Assembly (NCBI GenBank): GCA_034359265.1
Contig: CP136892.1
Location: 86,296,001-86,360,000 of the forward strand
Origin: Canna indica
Taxonomy: Eukaryota; Streptophyta; Magnoliopsida; Zingiberales; Cannaceae
Reading direction: 5' to 3'
Length of the DNA: 64,000 bases
This document shows positions 23,299-34,710 of the stretch, in pieces. Position numbers and translations under genes: made by a program. Every line of letters starts with the position of its first letter. Position 1 is the stretch's first letter. The notes below the pieces were generated by a model that saw only the letters and a list, made by a program, of their open reading frames with translations, ran no database searches and was not told the DNA's origin.

Positions 23299-26200
23299 TT
23301 AATCATCTTCCACGAATATTCTTCTGATGAAATCTTGGAACCGCCTTGAGTAGAGCTTTGGATCCACCGCAGAGATGGAATTGGGATCCACCTGCAAGGA
23401 TTTGTAAGCATGCTCCAGCTTCTTAGTAATATCATAGTCCTGAAGGATATCTATTATCCCAAAGTAGAGAACCACGTCATGAATCTTCCCATTGGGGGTT
23501 GGCATTGACATTCCTCCACTAGCAAGAAATACTTCAGATTCGCACTTTATCGTTTGCTCTGCCCTTGCTGGCATGTTTAAGCCAAGTCGAAGTATAGGTT
23601 TCCTAAAAATTAAAAAACATATATTGATACATCAGATACCAGGTTGCCAACACAAAAGAACTTTTGAATCACAATAGCTGTTTTCAATTAAACACATCAA
23701 ATTCTCTACAAGAATGTATACAAAAGCTAGTTTCAAGATATTATTTACACAAGGAAAAAAAGATAAATTTGACTCTACTCATAATATGGATTAGTCTTTT
23801 ATGGCAATTAAAGAAACTTATCAGCTACCAAAGAAAAATATGAAAGTCAACATATGTACCGGTCTTCCACAGTCATATCCTTATCACGGGTAGACTTAGA
23901 GAACCGCAAGCCCGACCAAGGCATTCGATCTTGAAATGAGTCACTCTTGCGATATGATTCTAGACAAGGATCATTAATAAGTTTAGATTGACCGGAAAAT
24001 GTTCCATTAACGGGTTTCATAGACATGTTAAACTATCAGATATATCAACTTACTTGGAGATGCAGAACACGGTGATCTGGCTGTGAATGATGCTAAAACA
24101 TCATCACAGAAGTGAACTCCCAATAAAAGACTATAATCCATTATACCCTCTGCTTCCAAGAATTCACAATCCCGCTTAATTTGTCTGGAAGCATAGAATT
24201 ATCATGAAACCACATAAGAATCCAATAATCACATAATAAAACACATAAGAATTATCATGTGACCAAGTTTTTAAATTGAATGCAATTTTTTCAGTCCAGA
24301 AAACCAACTTACTCAAGAAGCTCCAGATACCAGGACCTGTGCAGGCGAAACACATAATTAAGATCAAGATCCTTGAGGGTTGTCGTCTCATCAATCTCTT
24401 CCTGGGCCTTGTGAGTTGTCCGACCATGGGATGAACCTTTCAGGTCAAATCTTCTATGGATACGATATTCTGAGCAGAACAAATTTCCCATAACAACAAA
24501 GCGTACCTGTTATCCAGCCACATTTAAACCAATGACTAAGGTGTCATCTTTATTGATACCAAGTTACCAACTACCTAATAAATGAAACCTAAAAACAAAT
24601 ACGGTGGAGAAGATTATCTGAAAACAGCTTACTTTTGGTCCGCCAATTGGCTTCACGCAATGCACGCCATAAAACTTCGTGACCAGTGAGTTTTTGTAAT
24701 GGTAAACATGTTGGTAGTAATTGGGCAACATCCTAAGAAGTACCTGAAGACCAATATTATATTAAATTAAGAGATCAATCTTATATATTGTATACTTGTA
24801 TATTTAAGGAGAGAATGCCTGTGCAAAATAATAACAATCATTCCCCTTCTCAATTGAAATACATGCAATCATAAATTGGTTAATAAACTGAACTCTCTTA
24901 GCATATCCAGGACAAACAGGCCATTCATCAAGTTCGTGCTGGTTAACTAGTGAAAAACAAACGCTCAATAAGACCATGAAGCACCATATACTATATCTCC
25001 AAAGAAGAAGAAACAGATGAAACATCCATTAAGTAGTGTTTTGTGTAACAATATGCAGTTAAATCCATCTATAGAATAATATGGATGACAAAAGAGAATC
25101 AGTATGCCTGGTTCCAGTTGACACCCTTACACCCAAAAATACTTCTTTGATATCATCATTATGTAAAAAACTAATTGGAAATGACTGAGATAACATTAAA
25201 GTTCCAAACCAACAAGAGAACCATAAAGAAAAATCCTGAACTAACCTTCACTTCAGATTTCTTCACAGTCTTAATCATAAACCGATCATCTTGGGTAAGG
25301 TAAAAGACACTCCCACTCTTCCCAGGGGAAGATAGTTCCCTCAAAGCATCATTTCCACATATAGCAAGCATATAATCTGCTGGATCCACATTAAACAACT
25401 TCCTCAAGTGTCTGCGAGTCAAGGCAGTCACAATTACTCACATTTCAAAAAGGTAAAAACCAAATTAGACAGGGTCCAAGTATTCTGCCAAAAGTAAATA
25501 TTACCTGAAAACCACAGGGCAATAATCCTTCCACCGGAACTCCATGGATTGGTGTGGTGGAGTGATCTTTGATCCCTCAGGAGGAAACCTCGTCCAGAAT
25601 TTCTCCCTGGGATCAAAGTCGCCTTGTCTTAGCTCTCTCAGCGAACCTGGCTTCCCAACAGAATAACTGAAACCAAAATTTGAACGACCAAAAATTCAAA
25701 TCACATTCAAAAGTCAAGGAAACAAACGCCTTAACTTCAAGTCATCAACCAATCTACCTAATGCCCAATTGAAGGTTCAACATCAGATCGTAGTTCTTGT
25801 GGCCCTTCATTATGGTTTGCCCCTGCTTCTTTGACTCCTTCATGGACAAGGAACATGGGCTGCGCTGCAGCTGAATGGAACCACCGAGGACGCGTCCTCC
25901 CTGATCAAAGGGCAAGCCATCCTTATAAAGCATGGCCGCTTCGATTGTATCAATGATGTCGCATGTGATGTCGCCGGCCTCGCCCTCAGACTCCCAGATA
26001 CAGATCCTGGGGAAGTTCTTCTCCGCCATGGAGCTCCTCCTCCCCAATACTGCTCCATCAACCGATGACCTCTTCCTTGAAGCCGATACCAGCGAAGGAA
26101 GCACGAATGCATCCTCCAAAGGAGAGAATGGACTCCTTTTCCCAGTGATCTCCTTCCTGCCAGCTGTGACAGCAGGGTAAAATGTTCCATCGAGGCTCTT

Positions 26201-26935
26201 CGGATCGCCTTTGCTCCAGTTACCGACGTAGCAGCTTCCATCCGGCCAGGTGAACACGCCGCTCCCCTTGGGCACGCCGTTCTCCCAATGGCCGTCATAG
26301 CGGTTGCCATTTGCCCAGACAAGCACCCCGCGGCCACAAATGACGCCGTTGCGCCACTCGCCAGCATACTGGTTCCCGCTCCGCCAGACATAGCGGCCGC
26401 GGCCTTCCTGGAGGTTGCGCCGCCATCCGCCCTCGTAGTAGTCTCCATTGGCGTACCACTTGCAGCCATACCCGTGCTTCCGGTCGGCGACCCAAGAGCC
26501 ACGGTAAGTGTCGCCCTCCGATCCGGTGAAGGTCCCGAATCCCTCCATCCGGCCGGAGCGAAACTCGCCCTCAAACGTCGCGCCGGAGGGCCACGAGAAC
26601 TTACCCTTCCCGGCGGCCTTCCCTCGTCGCCACTCGCCCTCGTACATGCACCCGTCGGCCCACAGGTACTTCCCCCGCCCGTGGGGGGCGTTCCCGACGA
26701 ACCCACCGGTGTACATGTCCCCATTGGGGAGCAACTTCTCAACCACCGCCGCCTCATCATCCGGAGGCACCGCAGCGGGAGCGACTCTCCGCCCCCCACC
26801 GCCCTGAGATCTACTCCTCGAATGGTGGAAAGCCTCCGCCGGGACGACCGCGGGAACGGCCACTACCACCGGCTTGCCACCGTCCTCCGCCACCGCGTCC
26901 CCGACTACGTCACCGTCTCGTCCCAGGCGCCGCAT
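23299..26935 (-). CDS. PIP5K: Phosphatidylinositol 4-phosphate 5-kinase with MORN repeats, 781 aa
   Basis: Eight exons join in phase on the minus strand: 26935-25758, 25666-25505, 25411-25246, 24743-24633, 24506-24313, 24184-24054, 23959-23860, 23602-23299 (stop TAA). The open frame runs 33 codons further upstream without an ATG, so the start is the ATG at 26935 ([12 protein letters not shown]). Residues 74-240 hold eight MORN units at an exact 23-residue spacing (aromatic residues at 75, 98, 121, 144, 167, 190, 213 and 236; the last unit is partial). The lipid-kinase domain follows from about 380. It has the likely ATP-binding lysine K494 (RFMIKTVKK), [14 protein letters not shown] (558-571), [12 protein letters not shown] with D620, and IID with D732, followed by the activation loop region [11 protein letters not shown]. 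The enzyme phosphorylates PI4P to PI(4,5)P2, usually at the plasma membrane; the MORN part is found in plant PIP5Ks and helps targeting. The first exon is very GC-rich. Confidence 0.95.
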
Positions 26936-27700
26936 TCTCCGATCGGAAAGCCCTAACCACCTCCAACCGCGCCCGGCATTCCCCTCCAGATCGGAATGCG
27001 GCCTACTCCCCTCCTCCACAACCCCCCACCTCACTGTGGTTCAACAAGGACTACTACTTCAAAAAAAAAAGTAGAAAAATCAAAATCAAATCCAAAAAGC
27101 AAGAATAGAAACCGAATCGAAACCCTAATCGCGCGAAAAGGAAACAAATCAGCTCAAAACCAAGAGAAACAAGGAGAAGAAGTAGAAGAAGAAGAAGAAG
27201 AGAAGAGAGAGAGGAAGCGTAGGTCGTCCTTGGCTTTGCTGTGCTGTTTTGTTTTTTGCTTTTGCTTTGCTCTGGTTTCGATATGGAAGAGAGAGAGGAG
27301 GAGAGACAAAGCGGGACCGTAATAATACTAAGCCGTCGCCAGCGAGACTGTTATGACCAAAATGCCCTCGTATACGTGAGATAAGGGCGGGTTATTCCAA
27401 GCGTCGCTACTTATCCATGGACGGGACGGGAAATCCCACATATCCTTCTTTTTCCCCTACCGAATGGACGAAATTACCCCTGTCGCAGCGCGTGGTGGTC
27501 CCCCTCGCAGCGGGCCTCTTTTGGGTAGTTGACGCCTACGTTCCATTATTCCTAAGTTTTACAACTACTTGTCCTTTATCGCCGTTTTGTTCACCCTGTT
27601 CCCGTGATGACGCTAAAAAAAAACAACGACCGTTACGTCTCCGCCACCCTCGTAACAGCTGTTATATTGTTCTATTTAATATCCCGGTACATATATAAAT
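26936..27700 (-). promoter_or_regulatory. 5' UTR and promoter region of PIP5K
   Basis: Upstream of the ATG, the minus strand has a purine- and pyrimidine-rich leader; the plus strand reads (GAA)n-like at about 27175-27215. No clear TATA box is seen. Open frames on the plus strand (26996-27322 and others) are low-complexity shadows. Confidence 0.4.
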
Positions 27701-28233
27701 ATAATGTGTAGTGATCGCCTACAAATAGAATTGTAAAGTTTGTGCATTTAACATGATGATTACAGTGAGAATTCCAAAGTGGGGAGTTAGTGGATTTGAA
27801 GGACAATAAAAGATATCATTATTGGGAATATGGGAGGATTATGATTGTATTGATTATTTATTTTTTAGATATTGAAATTAATTGTGTATAAATATTTTGG
27901 TAGTCTTACTATGTTGTACTAGTGATTTGATGGGTTGATTAAGGTGGGCAATGATTCATTTTGATTTGGTGAGGATATATAGGAATCATTGGAAGGTGGA
28001 GAGAACCAAAATGGGAATTTGAATCCATAATAGCAATAATTAGGGAGAGGAATTTGGAGGATTAAAATTAATTATAGTACAATTGTATATATTTTTATAC
28101 TAAATTAAATTAAATTAAATTATTTATCAAACACTAAAAAAATTCACGAAGATTGAAATACATAGTATGTTTAGCTCGGGACGACGAACCAACGACGATT
28201 ATGTAATTAAGATGGTGGTTATTTAGATGTGAG

Positions 28234-28780
28234 TAAGATTGTTCATTTGATTGGGTATATCTAATAAATTCAAGAATTCAATCCAATCTATTTAGTTTGG
28301 GTTGGATTGGGTCGAGTAATCGAGTTTGTTCGGGTAAAATCCGATCATAATTGTATTGATTCTCGGGTTCGTGATTCTGAACCTCAATTATTCGATTTTT
28401 TTTTTATAAAAAAAATAAAACTAAATTTTAAATACAATAAACAACGCGTAAAAGTTTAAATCTAATAAACTTCTACTACATAATCAAACTACAACCAACG
28501 CATTAAAGTTCAAACTCAATGGAAATTTGTATTTGGAGTTTGATTATAGTGCCCTTGTATCTTTGATATAAGGCATTTATTTTAGCCCTTTACTTTATTG
28601 TATTTTACTTTCATTTCCATTTCTTTAAAACAACAACCTAGTTCGAATTGGACGAGATCGAGTTTGAAAAGTAAAAAGTTTTAAACTTGATTCAATTCAA
28701 CTCGATTACTTTTTATTTGTTTGAGACTTTGAGTCAAAAAAATTTCTAAACCGACCCGATTCCATATATGAACATCTTTA
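28234..28780. mobile_element. Non-autonomous hAT-like element, 547 bp
   Basis: The left end taagattgttcat pairs with the complement of the right end, taaagatgttcat (10 of 13 bases). It is flanked by gatgtgag (28226-28233) and tatgtgag (28781-28788), 7 of 8 bases. The interior has ggattgggtcgagtaatcga near the left and the inverted form near the right. There is no coding potential. Confidence 0.65.
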
Positions 28781-29575
28781 TATGTGAGAGTGGGAAAGTA
28801 TGCAAAATGGTCCTCCCTAACGAAAAAAAAAGGAAGAAAAAGAAGAAAAAGGACATAGATGATAGCTACAAATTTTGGTGTATTAATATTTATATGCGGT
28901 CAAAAATGTTGGTTTTAGTTGGTGATGACAGCATCCATGTATTTAATTTGCACTGCCTACCTTCCCCCAATTACATATATTTTGCTTCATCTCACTCAAT
29001 GATGATGACATTTATGGGTCCCAAAATTAAATAATTCCAACACTAATGGAGAAAGAATAGTTAAGATGGCTTCCTAGAAATAACTCATTTATGTTCAAAC
29101 ATTATGAGATTTATTATTAAATGTCACACTTGACTTTCTGACTCCATGTCATATCATTTTGATTTCAAGCTAATTTCAATTTTTTTTCTCTCCTAAATTT
29201 AGGTAGGAATTAAGTGCAATCAATAATTTCTATTACCAATTGAACAATCACATGTTCACATTTTAAATTAATTGTATTTTATGAAAATATATACTATTTC
29301 TTCCTTTATCATATTTGCATTATTTTATTTGTTAAAATGCTGACATTTGAAATTGAATACATATTTAGTCTGATTTATTTTCCTGAATCACACAGAAAAG
29401 AAAACAATATACATTTGGAATTGAATCAAATTACAATTTTTCTTTGATTTGATTTATTGCCAATTAAAATATTACAATTTTTTTAAATAATTATAATGCA
29501 TAAAAAGGTATCTATAAGATGTCATAGTTATGATTCTACTCGTCTATGTATTATAGTTTGGTGGCTAAACATCTA

Positions 29576-29909
29576 GGGCGCGTTTGATATGCGTATTAAA
29601 CATGATAGAATAAGATAGTATTAGTACGGGAAATACATATTGTTTGGAATATACTTATGCGTCGAAATTATCAAAAAAAAATATTATAATATAAATATTT
29701 AATGATTTTATTACAACGATAAGCATGTAATTTTGCTTGTTTGTCTTAATTTTCTTTTTGTTATACCATAATTTTTTCCTATATAATAAATATACAAGTT
29801 GTACTATAAATTTTATCAATTCTGTTCTAACATATTTTGCGCACCAAACACAAAGATGAATTGAATTGTCCTATCTAGTACCATATTTTCCGTGGCACCA
29901 AATGCACCC
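29576..29909. mobile_element. Tourist-like MITE, 334 bp
   Basis: The left end gggcgcgtttgatatgcg pairs with the complement of the right end, gggtgcatttggtgccac. The flanks are cta and tta (one mismatch to a 3-bp TWA target). GTTTG-type termini and a 3-bp duplication fit PIF/Harbinger (Tourist) MITEs. An internal gcgcaccaaacac resembles a further end. Confidence 0.5.
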
Positions 29910-30604
29910 TTAAATTTATTATTATCTAAAGTTTCTAGATTTAATTTTTAGTTCTACTGTCTTGTATGCATTACTTTTTTAAAAAAAATTATAATGATCG
30001 AATATAAAATTAATTTTTTAAATAAATCATGATTCTATTTTTCTCATCCGATTTAATTACCATGTGCTTCAAATAAAATTGAAGAATGAGGTGGGAGAAA
30101 GCAACAATTCATTGTGACAAGGACATTGTTGCAAATATTTGGGCCCACGTAGATAACCTCACAATTCAATGTTCCCTTGCAAGATGATAAATACATATTT
30201 CTCCACTTGAAAATGGGTCCATTTGCTATTTGCATTTTGTTTTAGTAGTGACAAATGAGGAACAAAATTAAAGCAACCCATGTGAGTAGTTCATCACATC
30301 ATTTGTCCAAAACAAGAAATTGAGATTAATTATTCTAACAATTAATTAGAACAAGAGATATACAATACATTTTTAACCCTTTTTGATTAATAAGGGTCTA
30401 TTTGGTTCGTTGTAAATGAATTTTCCGTAATCATAATAACAATATATTTTGATGGTAGGATTATCTAGTTGCAATTAAGATTAAGAGGACTATCACGTGA
30501 ATAGTTCATGCATAATATTTAAATTTGCGGGTAATTAAATACCCCCAAATAAAACTTTATAAAATTAATGCAGCCCAAGTCAGTAGTCCATGACATTAAT
30601 TATT

Positions 30605-31123
30605 GGCTTAATTATATTTTTGGTCCTTCAAAATATCATATTTTTTTCGTTTGATTCTTCATTTTTGAAAACTTTTCGTTTAGTCTCTCAAAAAATATTT
30701 TTATTTTCGTTTGATCCATTCGTTAACTTTTGATGTTAAGTGTCAACATGAAATGCTGACATGGACTAAAGATAAATAAATAATAATAATAATAATTAAG
30801 AAATTAGATGAAAAAAAATATATATTTTAATAACCTAAAACATAACAATATATATTTTAATAATTCAAAGAATAACAATATAATCATGTTTTAAGTTATT
30901 AAAGTATATATATTTTTCATCTAATCCCTTAAAATATCTTGTTTTTTTCGTTTGGTTCATTTTTAATCCACGTCAGCCTTCTATGTTGGCACTTAACATC
31001 AAAAGTTAACAAAGGAACCAAACGAAAACGGAAATAATTTTTGAGGGACTAAACATAAAGTTTTTTTAAAAAAGAGATCAAACGAAAAAAACATCATAGG
31101 GGGACCAAAAATATAATTAAGCC
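30605..31123. mobile_element. Mutator-like MITE with long inverted repeats, 519 bp
   Basis: The ends are ggcttaattatatttttggt and its near-perfect complement, and the pairing continues for about 170 bases on each side. The flanks are perfect 9-bp direct repeats ttaattatt (30596-30604 and 31124-31132). Long TIRs with a 9-bp duplication are the mark of Mutator-like elements. The middle is AT-rich and non-coding. Confidence 0.85.
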
Positions 31124-31238
31124 TTAATTATTTGTCCAAACATATTTTGAGAATAATTGTCATCAATACATTTCTAAGAGATTATCACATATTTAAATTA
31201 ATCCTCTTAAGATTATTTTTTGCTTTGTCAAATATAAT

Positions 31239-31766
31239 TAGAGATGATAATTCAAATCGGTTAACCGCGGTTAATCGAACTGTAAAATTTGATTTTGAAT
31301 AGTGGATTTACGGTTCGATTTCGGTTTCGGATAGTAAAAATCAAAAACTTTTTAAATCCGATTTGGTTTCGATTATCGAACCGTGGTTAATCGGTAATCG
31401 AAATCGGTTATATATTCGATTTTGATTACTGATTTTTTACGGTTAACCGGTATTCAAAATCGGTTTTGTTATTAATCTTTGAACCAATTATTCGTTACTA
31501 TCGATTTTTTGCGATTAATCGGTATCCAAAACCGATTTTATTATTAATATTTGAATAAGTTATCCGTTTACTAACCGGTTAACCGATTAGTTTAACCGGT
31601 TAGTAAATAGATAATCAGTTATATCCAAACCAAAAAATTCAGTTTCGATTTCAGGTATAGGTTTTTGAAATCGATCGATTTCGATTTCGATTAACGAGTT
31701 TGAAAATCGGTTTTAGTTTCGATTAACCCCAAAAAAATATGATTAATCGAACCATTATCATCCCTA
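31239..31766. mobile_element. Non-autonomous hAT-like element, 528 bp
   Basis: The left end tagagatgataat pairs with the complement of the right end, tagggatgataat. The flanks are perfect 8-bp repeats aatataat (31231-31238 and 31767-31774). The interior is filled with degenerate CGGTTAACCG and AATCGAAAT words in both orientations. There is no coding potential. Confidence 0.85.
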
Positions 31767-32124
31767 AATATAATTAATATTTTATTCATGCGGTATTTAA
31801 TTTGTGGATAGATGACCATTGTTGGCTACTAACTTGTTGTATATATGCCATTATTAATTTTTGTATTTCCAAAGTAGAGAAGAGCATGAAACTAGTCTTG
31901 ATGTTTCTTAATGAATGTTAGTTAACTTGTTAATTTTCTTTAGTTTTGGTTGCTTCGTTACTTTTAATAGATGAATCATAGAAAAAAATTGGAGGAATAT
32001 TTCAAGGGTAACTTCATATATAAAGGTATGAAAGAGATTATTTGCCTATTTGTGTAAATAATAATGAAAAAAACTTAGATGCCATAAGGACTTATTTGTT
32101 TCATATGATGAATGATAATGGGAT

Positions 32125-32150
32125 AAATGATAGATTTAAATCTATCATTT
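32125..32150. repeat. Perfect 26-bp palindrome
   Basis: The half aaatgatagattt is followed at once by its exact complement, with no loop. It follows a taaggacttatttgttt motif like a MITE end, so it may be the tip or centre of an eroded MITE. Confidence 0.8.
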
Positions 32151-32542
32151 GTTTAGTATAATAATTAGACTGAATAAGATTAGAAGAATATAAATTTAAT
32201 ATTATATATATATTAAATCAAATACTAAAAACACTGGATTTGTTATAATTTCATGAGAAGTTATAAATATTTAATTGTTAATAAAAAGTACTTAGGCTCA
32301 TTTGGTACTAGATCTTTTTCCATCTCATGTGATTATAGAAAAATCTATATTAGTTGCCAAGTTATAATATTACTTAATTATAACTTGATAGGATTGAGGT
32401 GGAATTACAAATTTCACATAGAATGTGGGATTTCAATTATCTCACAAAGTAAAAAAAATTAAAATGAAAATGGCACTCTTAATTAATATTTATCAAATAT
32501 ATAAACTCTTAGTTAATATGTATAAAGTACGTAAAGAATATA

Positions 32543-32757
32543 GCCAACTGTGGATAGCATAATTGATGGTAATATATTGAACGTTGCATAGAGATCTATG
32601 ATTCGAACTCTAGTATGATTACATATTGTGATTTTTTATTTTTGTTATAAAAAGTCAACTGTGGGTAGCATAGTTGGTGACAATATATTGTAAGTTGCCT
32701 AAAGATTTAGGATTTGATTCCTAATATAATCATTTATTATAATTTTTTATCTTTGTT
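32543..32757 (+). mobile_element. Two tandem SINE-like units
   Basis: Units at about 32543-32650 and 32653-32757 both start caactgtgg. The second has tagcatagttgg (32666-32677), close to a tRNA A box, and ggatttgattc (32710-32720), close to a B box. The first has tagcataattgatgg and atgattcgaactc. Both end in a T-rich tail ttttttatttttgttat or ttttttatctttgtta. The A/B spacing fits a tRNA-derived SINE. The family is not identified. Confidence 0.5.
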
Positions 32758-34710
32758 AAACAAAAATATATAAAGAATATTATTGTGATTGTACCAAAAT
32801 CTTTCTTCATTTACTTAATGGTCACTAAATATGATTTTCAAATTGTCATTCCGAATATCATAAGATATATTATTTGTATACCAAACAAGGTAGTAACTAT
32901 ATTTTTTTCAGAAAAAAATAATTGTATTAGTCAAAAAATTTGAGAGGTACAAGTGTGAGGGGTAACAGAGTAATTATTTTTTTTAAAGAAAAAAATACTT
33001 GTATTAGTCAAAAGATTTGAGTGGTATAAGTGTGAGGGGGTAACAAGATAGTAACGGTTGGCTTAAGATTTTCAACATTTGTCTTAATTTTAATTTTAAT
33101 AATAATAAACTTAGAATTAATTTTTTATTGAGAAATAATTTGATGTTTCAAGTCGAGTAGCGCACGACATTCGTGATCAGAAGATCGGTATGAAATTAGG
33201 AAAATAGGAAGGACGTTGGTCAATGTGCTTGGAAGTCAGAGAAGAGTCAGGTTTATGTTTTTTGGTTTAAATATAATGTATTTTGAGCATGATTATTTCA
33301 TGATTGAAGTTGAGTTGTGCAAAACGTCTGCAATCAGACAGCACAGTGTTGAAAAAATCGGACGAACATTGATCGATGCGCGAACGTCGACGAAAAATTT
33401 GTGTTTAGGTGTAGGGTGTCTAGAGTTAATTATAAATATTCTTTAAATTGTGTTAATGAACCCCAAAACTTAAAACCGAGACTTGAAATCCGAAATCGAT
33501 GAAATGCAGCTTGAATTTCGATCGATCATCGACAGAAGCTCGAACAACCGAGCTTCGTTCGAGGATCGATCGAAGTTCCCAATAGTTGGAAATTGAACCG
33601 TTGGAACTTTGTTGATCCTAAATTTTAACTTTATATCTGTATATATAAACTCATTGACAGTCTTCCTACGAACACCCAACAATTATTGATTCATCATTCG
33701 ATCAATAATTTTTTATCTAATATAATTTTTTATTTAATATAATTTTTTATCTTTGTTAAAAAAAAAATATAAAGAATATTATTGTGATTGTACCAAAATA
33801 TTTCTTCATTCTTAATGGTCACTAAATATGATTTTCAAATTGTCATTATGAATATCGTAAGATATATTATTTGTGTACCAAACAAGGTAGTAATTATTTT
33901 TTTTCAGAAAAAAATAATTGTATTAGTCAAAAAAAAATGAGTGGTACAAGTGTGAGGGGGTAACAAGATAGTAATTATTATTTTTTAAGAAAAAAATACT
34001 TCTATTAGTCAAAAGATTTAAGTGGTATAAGTGTGAGGGGGTAACAAGATAGTAACGGTTGGCTTAAGATTTTTAACATTTGTCTTAATTTTAATTTTAA
34101 TAATAACAAACTTGGAACTAATTTTTTATTGATAAATAATTTCAGATTTCAAGTCGAGTAGCGCACGACATTCGTGATCAAAAGATCGGTATGAAATTAG
34201 AAAAATAGGAAGGACATTGGTTAATGTGCTTGGAAGTCAGAGAAGAGTCAGGTTTATGTTTTTTGGTTTAAATATAATGTATTTTGAGCATGATTATTTC
34301 ATGATTGAAGTTGAGTTGCGCAAAACGTCTGCAATCAGACAGCACAGTGTTGAAAAAATCGGACGGACGAACATTGATCGATGCGCGAACGTCGACGAAA
34401 AATTTATGTTTAGATGTAGGGTGTCTAGAGTTAATTATAAATATTCTTTAAATGGTGTTAATGAACCCCAAAACTTAAAACCGAGACTTGAAATCCGAAA
34501 TCGATGAAATGCAGCTTGAATTTCGATCGATCATCGACAGAAGCTCGAACAACCGAGCTTCGTTCGAGGATCGATCGAAGTTCCCAATAGTTGGAAATTG
34601 AACCGTTGGAACTTTGTTGATCCTAAATTTTAACTTTATATCTGTATATATAAACTCATTGACAGTCTTCCTACGAACACCCAACAATTATTGATCCATC
34701 ATTCGATCAA
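32741..34710. repeat. Tandem pair of about 970-bp units
   Basis: Unit A (32741-33705) and unit B (33741-34710) are very similar over their whole length and are separated by about 35 bases made of aatataattttttat repeats. They carry the same false open frames on both strands. Unit B has one extra ggac in the cggacggacgaacat word. Near its end each unit has tatatctgtatatataaact, like a promoter, so the unit could come from an LTR. Each unit also holds an internal duplication of about 80 bases around ttgtattagtcaaaa. Confidence 0.9.

Noticed and set aside
25840..26956. Long frames overlapping PIP5K exon 1 (25840-26799 minus, 26288-26956 plus)
   Set aside because: Other-frame readings of the MORN exon with no domain; high GC removes stop codons.
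26936..27034. Extended PIP5K N terminus starting at 27034
   Set aside because: The codon there is GTG, not ATG. The first ATG in frame is at 26935, so the extra 33 codons are taken as leader.
30398..30600. A MITE starting gggtctatttggttcgttg
   Set aside because: No inverted partner end was found before the Mutator-like element at 30605.
33216..34687. Paired frames at 33216-33446 and 34217-34507 (plus), and 33470-33682 and 34475-34687 (minus), as a duplicated gene
   Set aside because: The similarity extends over the whole non-coding unit on both strands, and a 4-base difference shifts the plus-strand frame between copies. No domain is recognisable.
32741..34710. The two 970-bp units as the LTRs of one retrotransposon
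   Set aside because: Only about 35 bases separate them, with no primer-binding site, polypurine tract or internal coding region.
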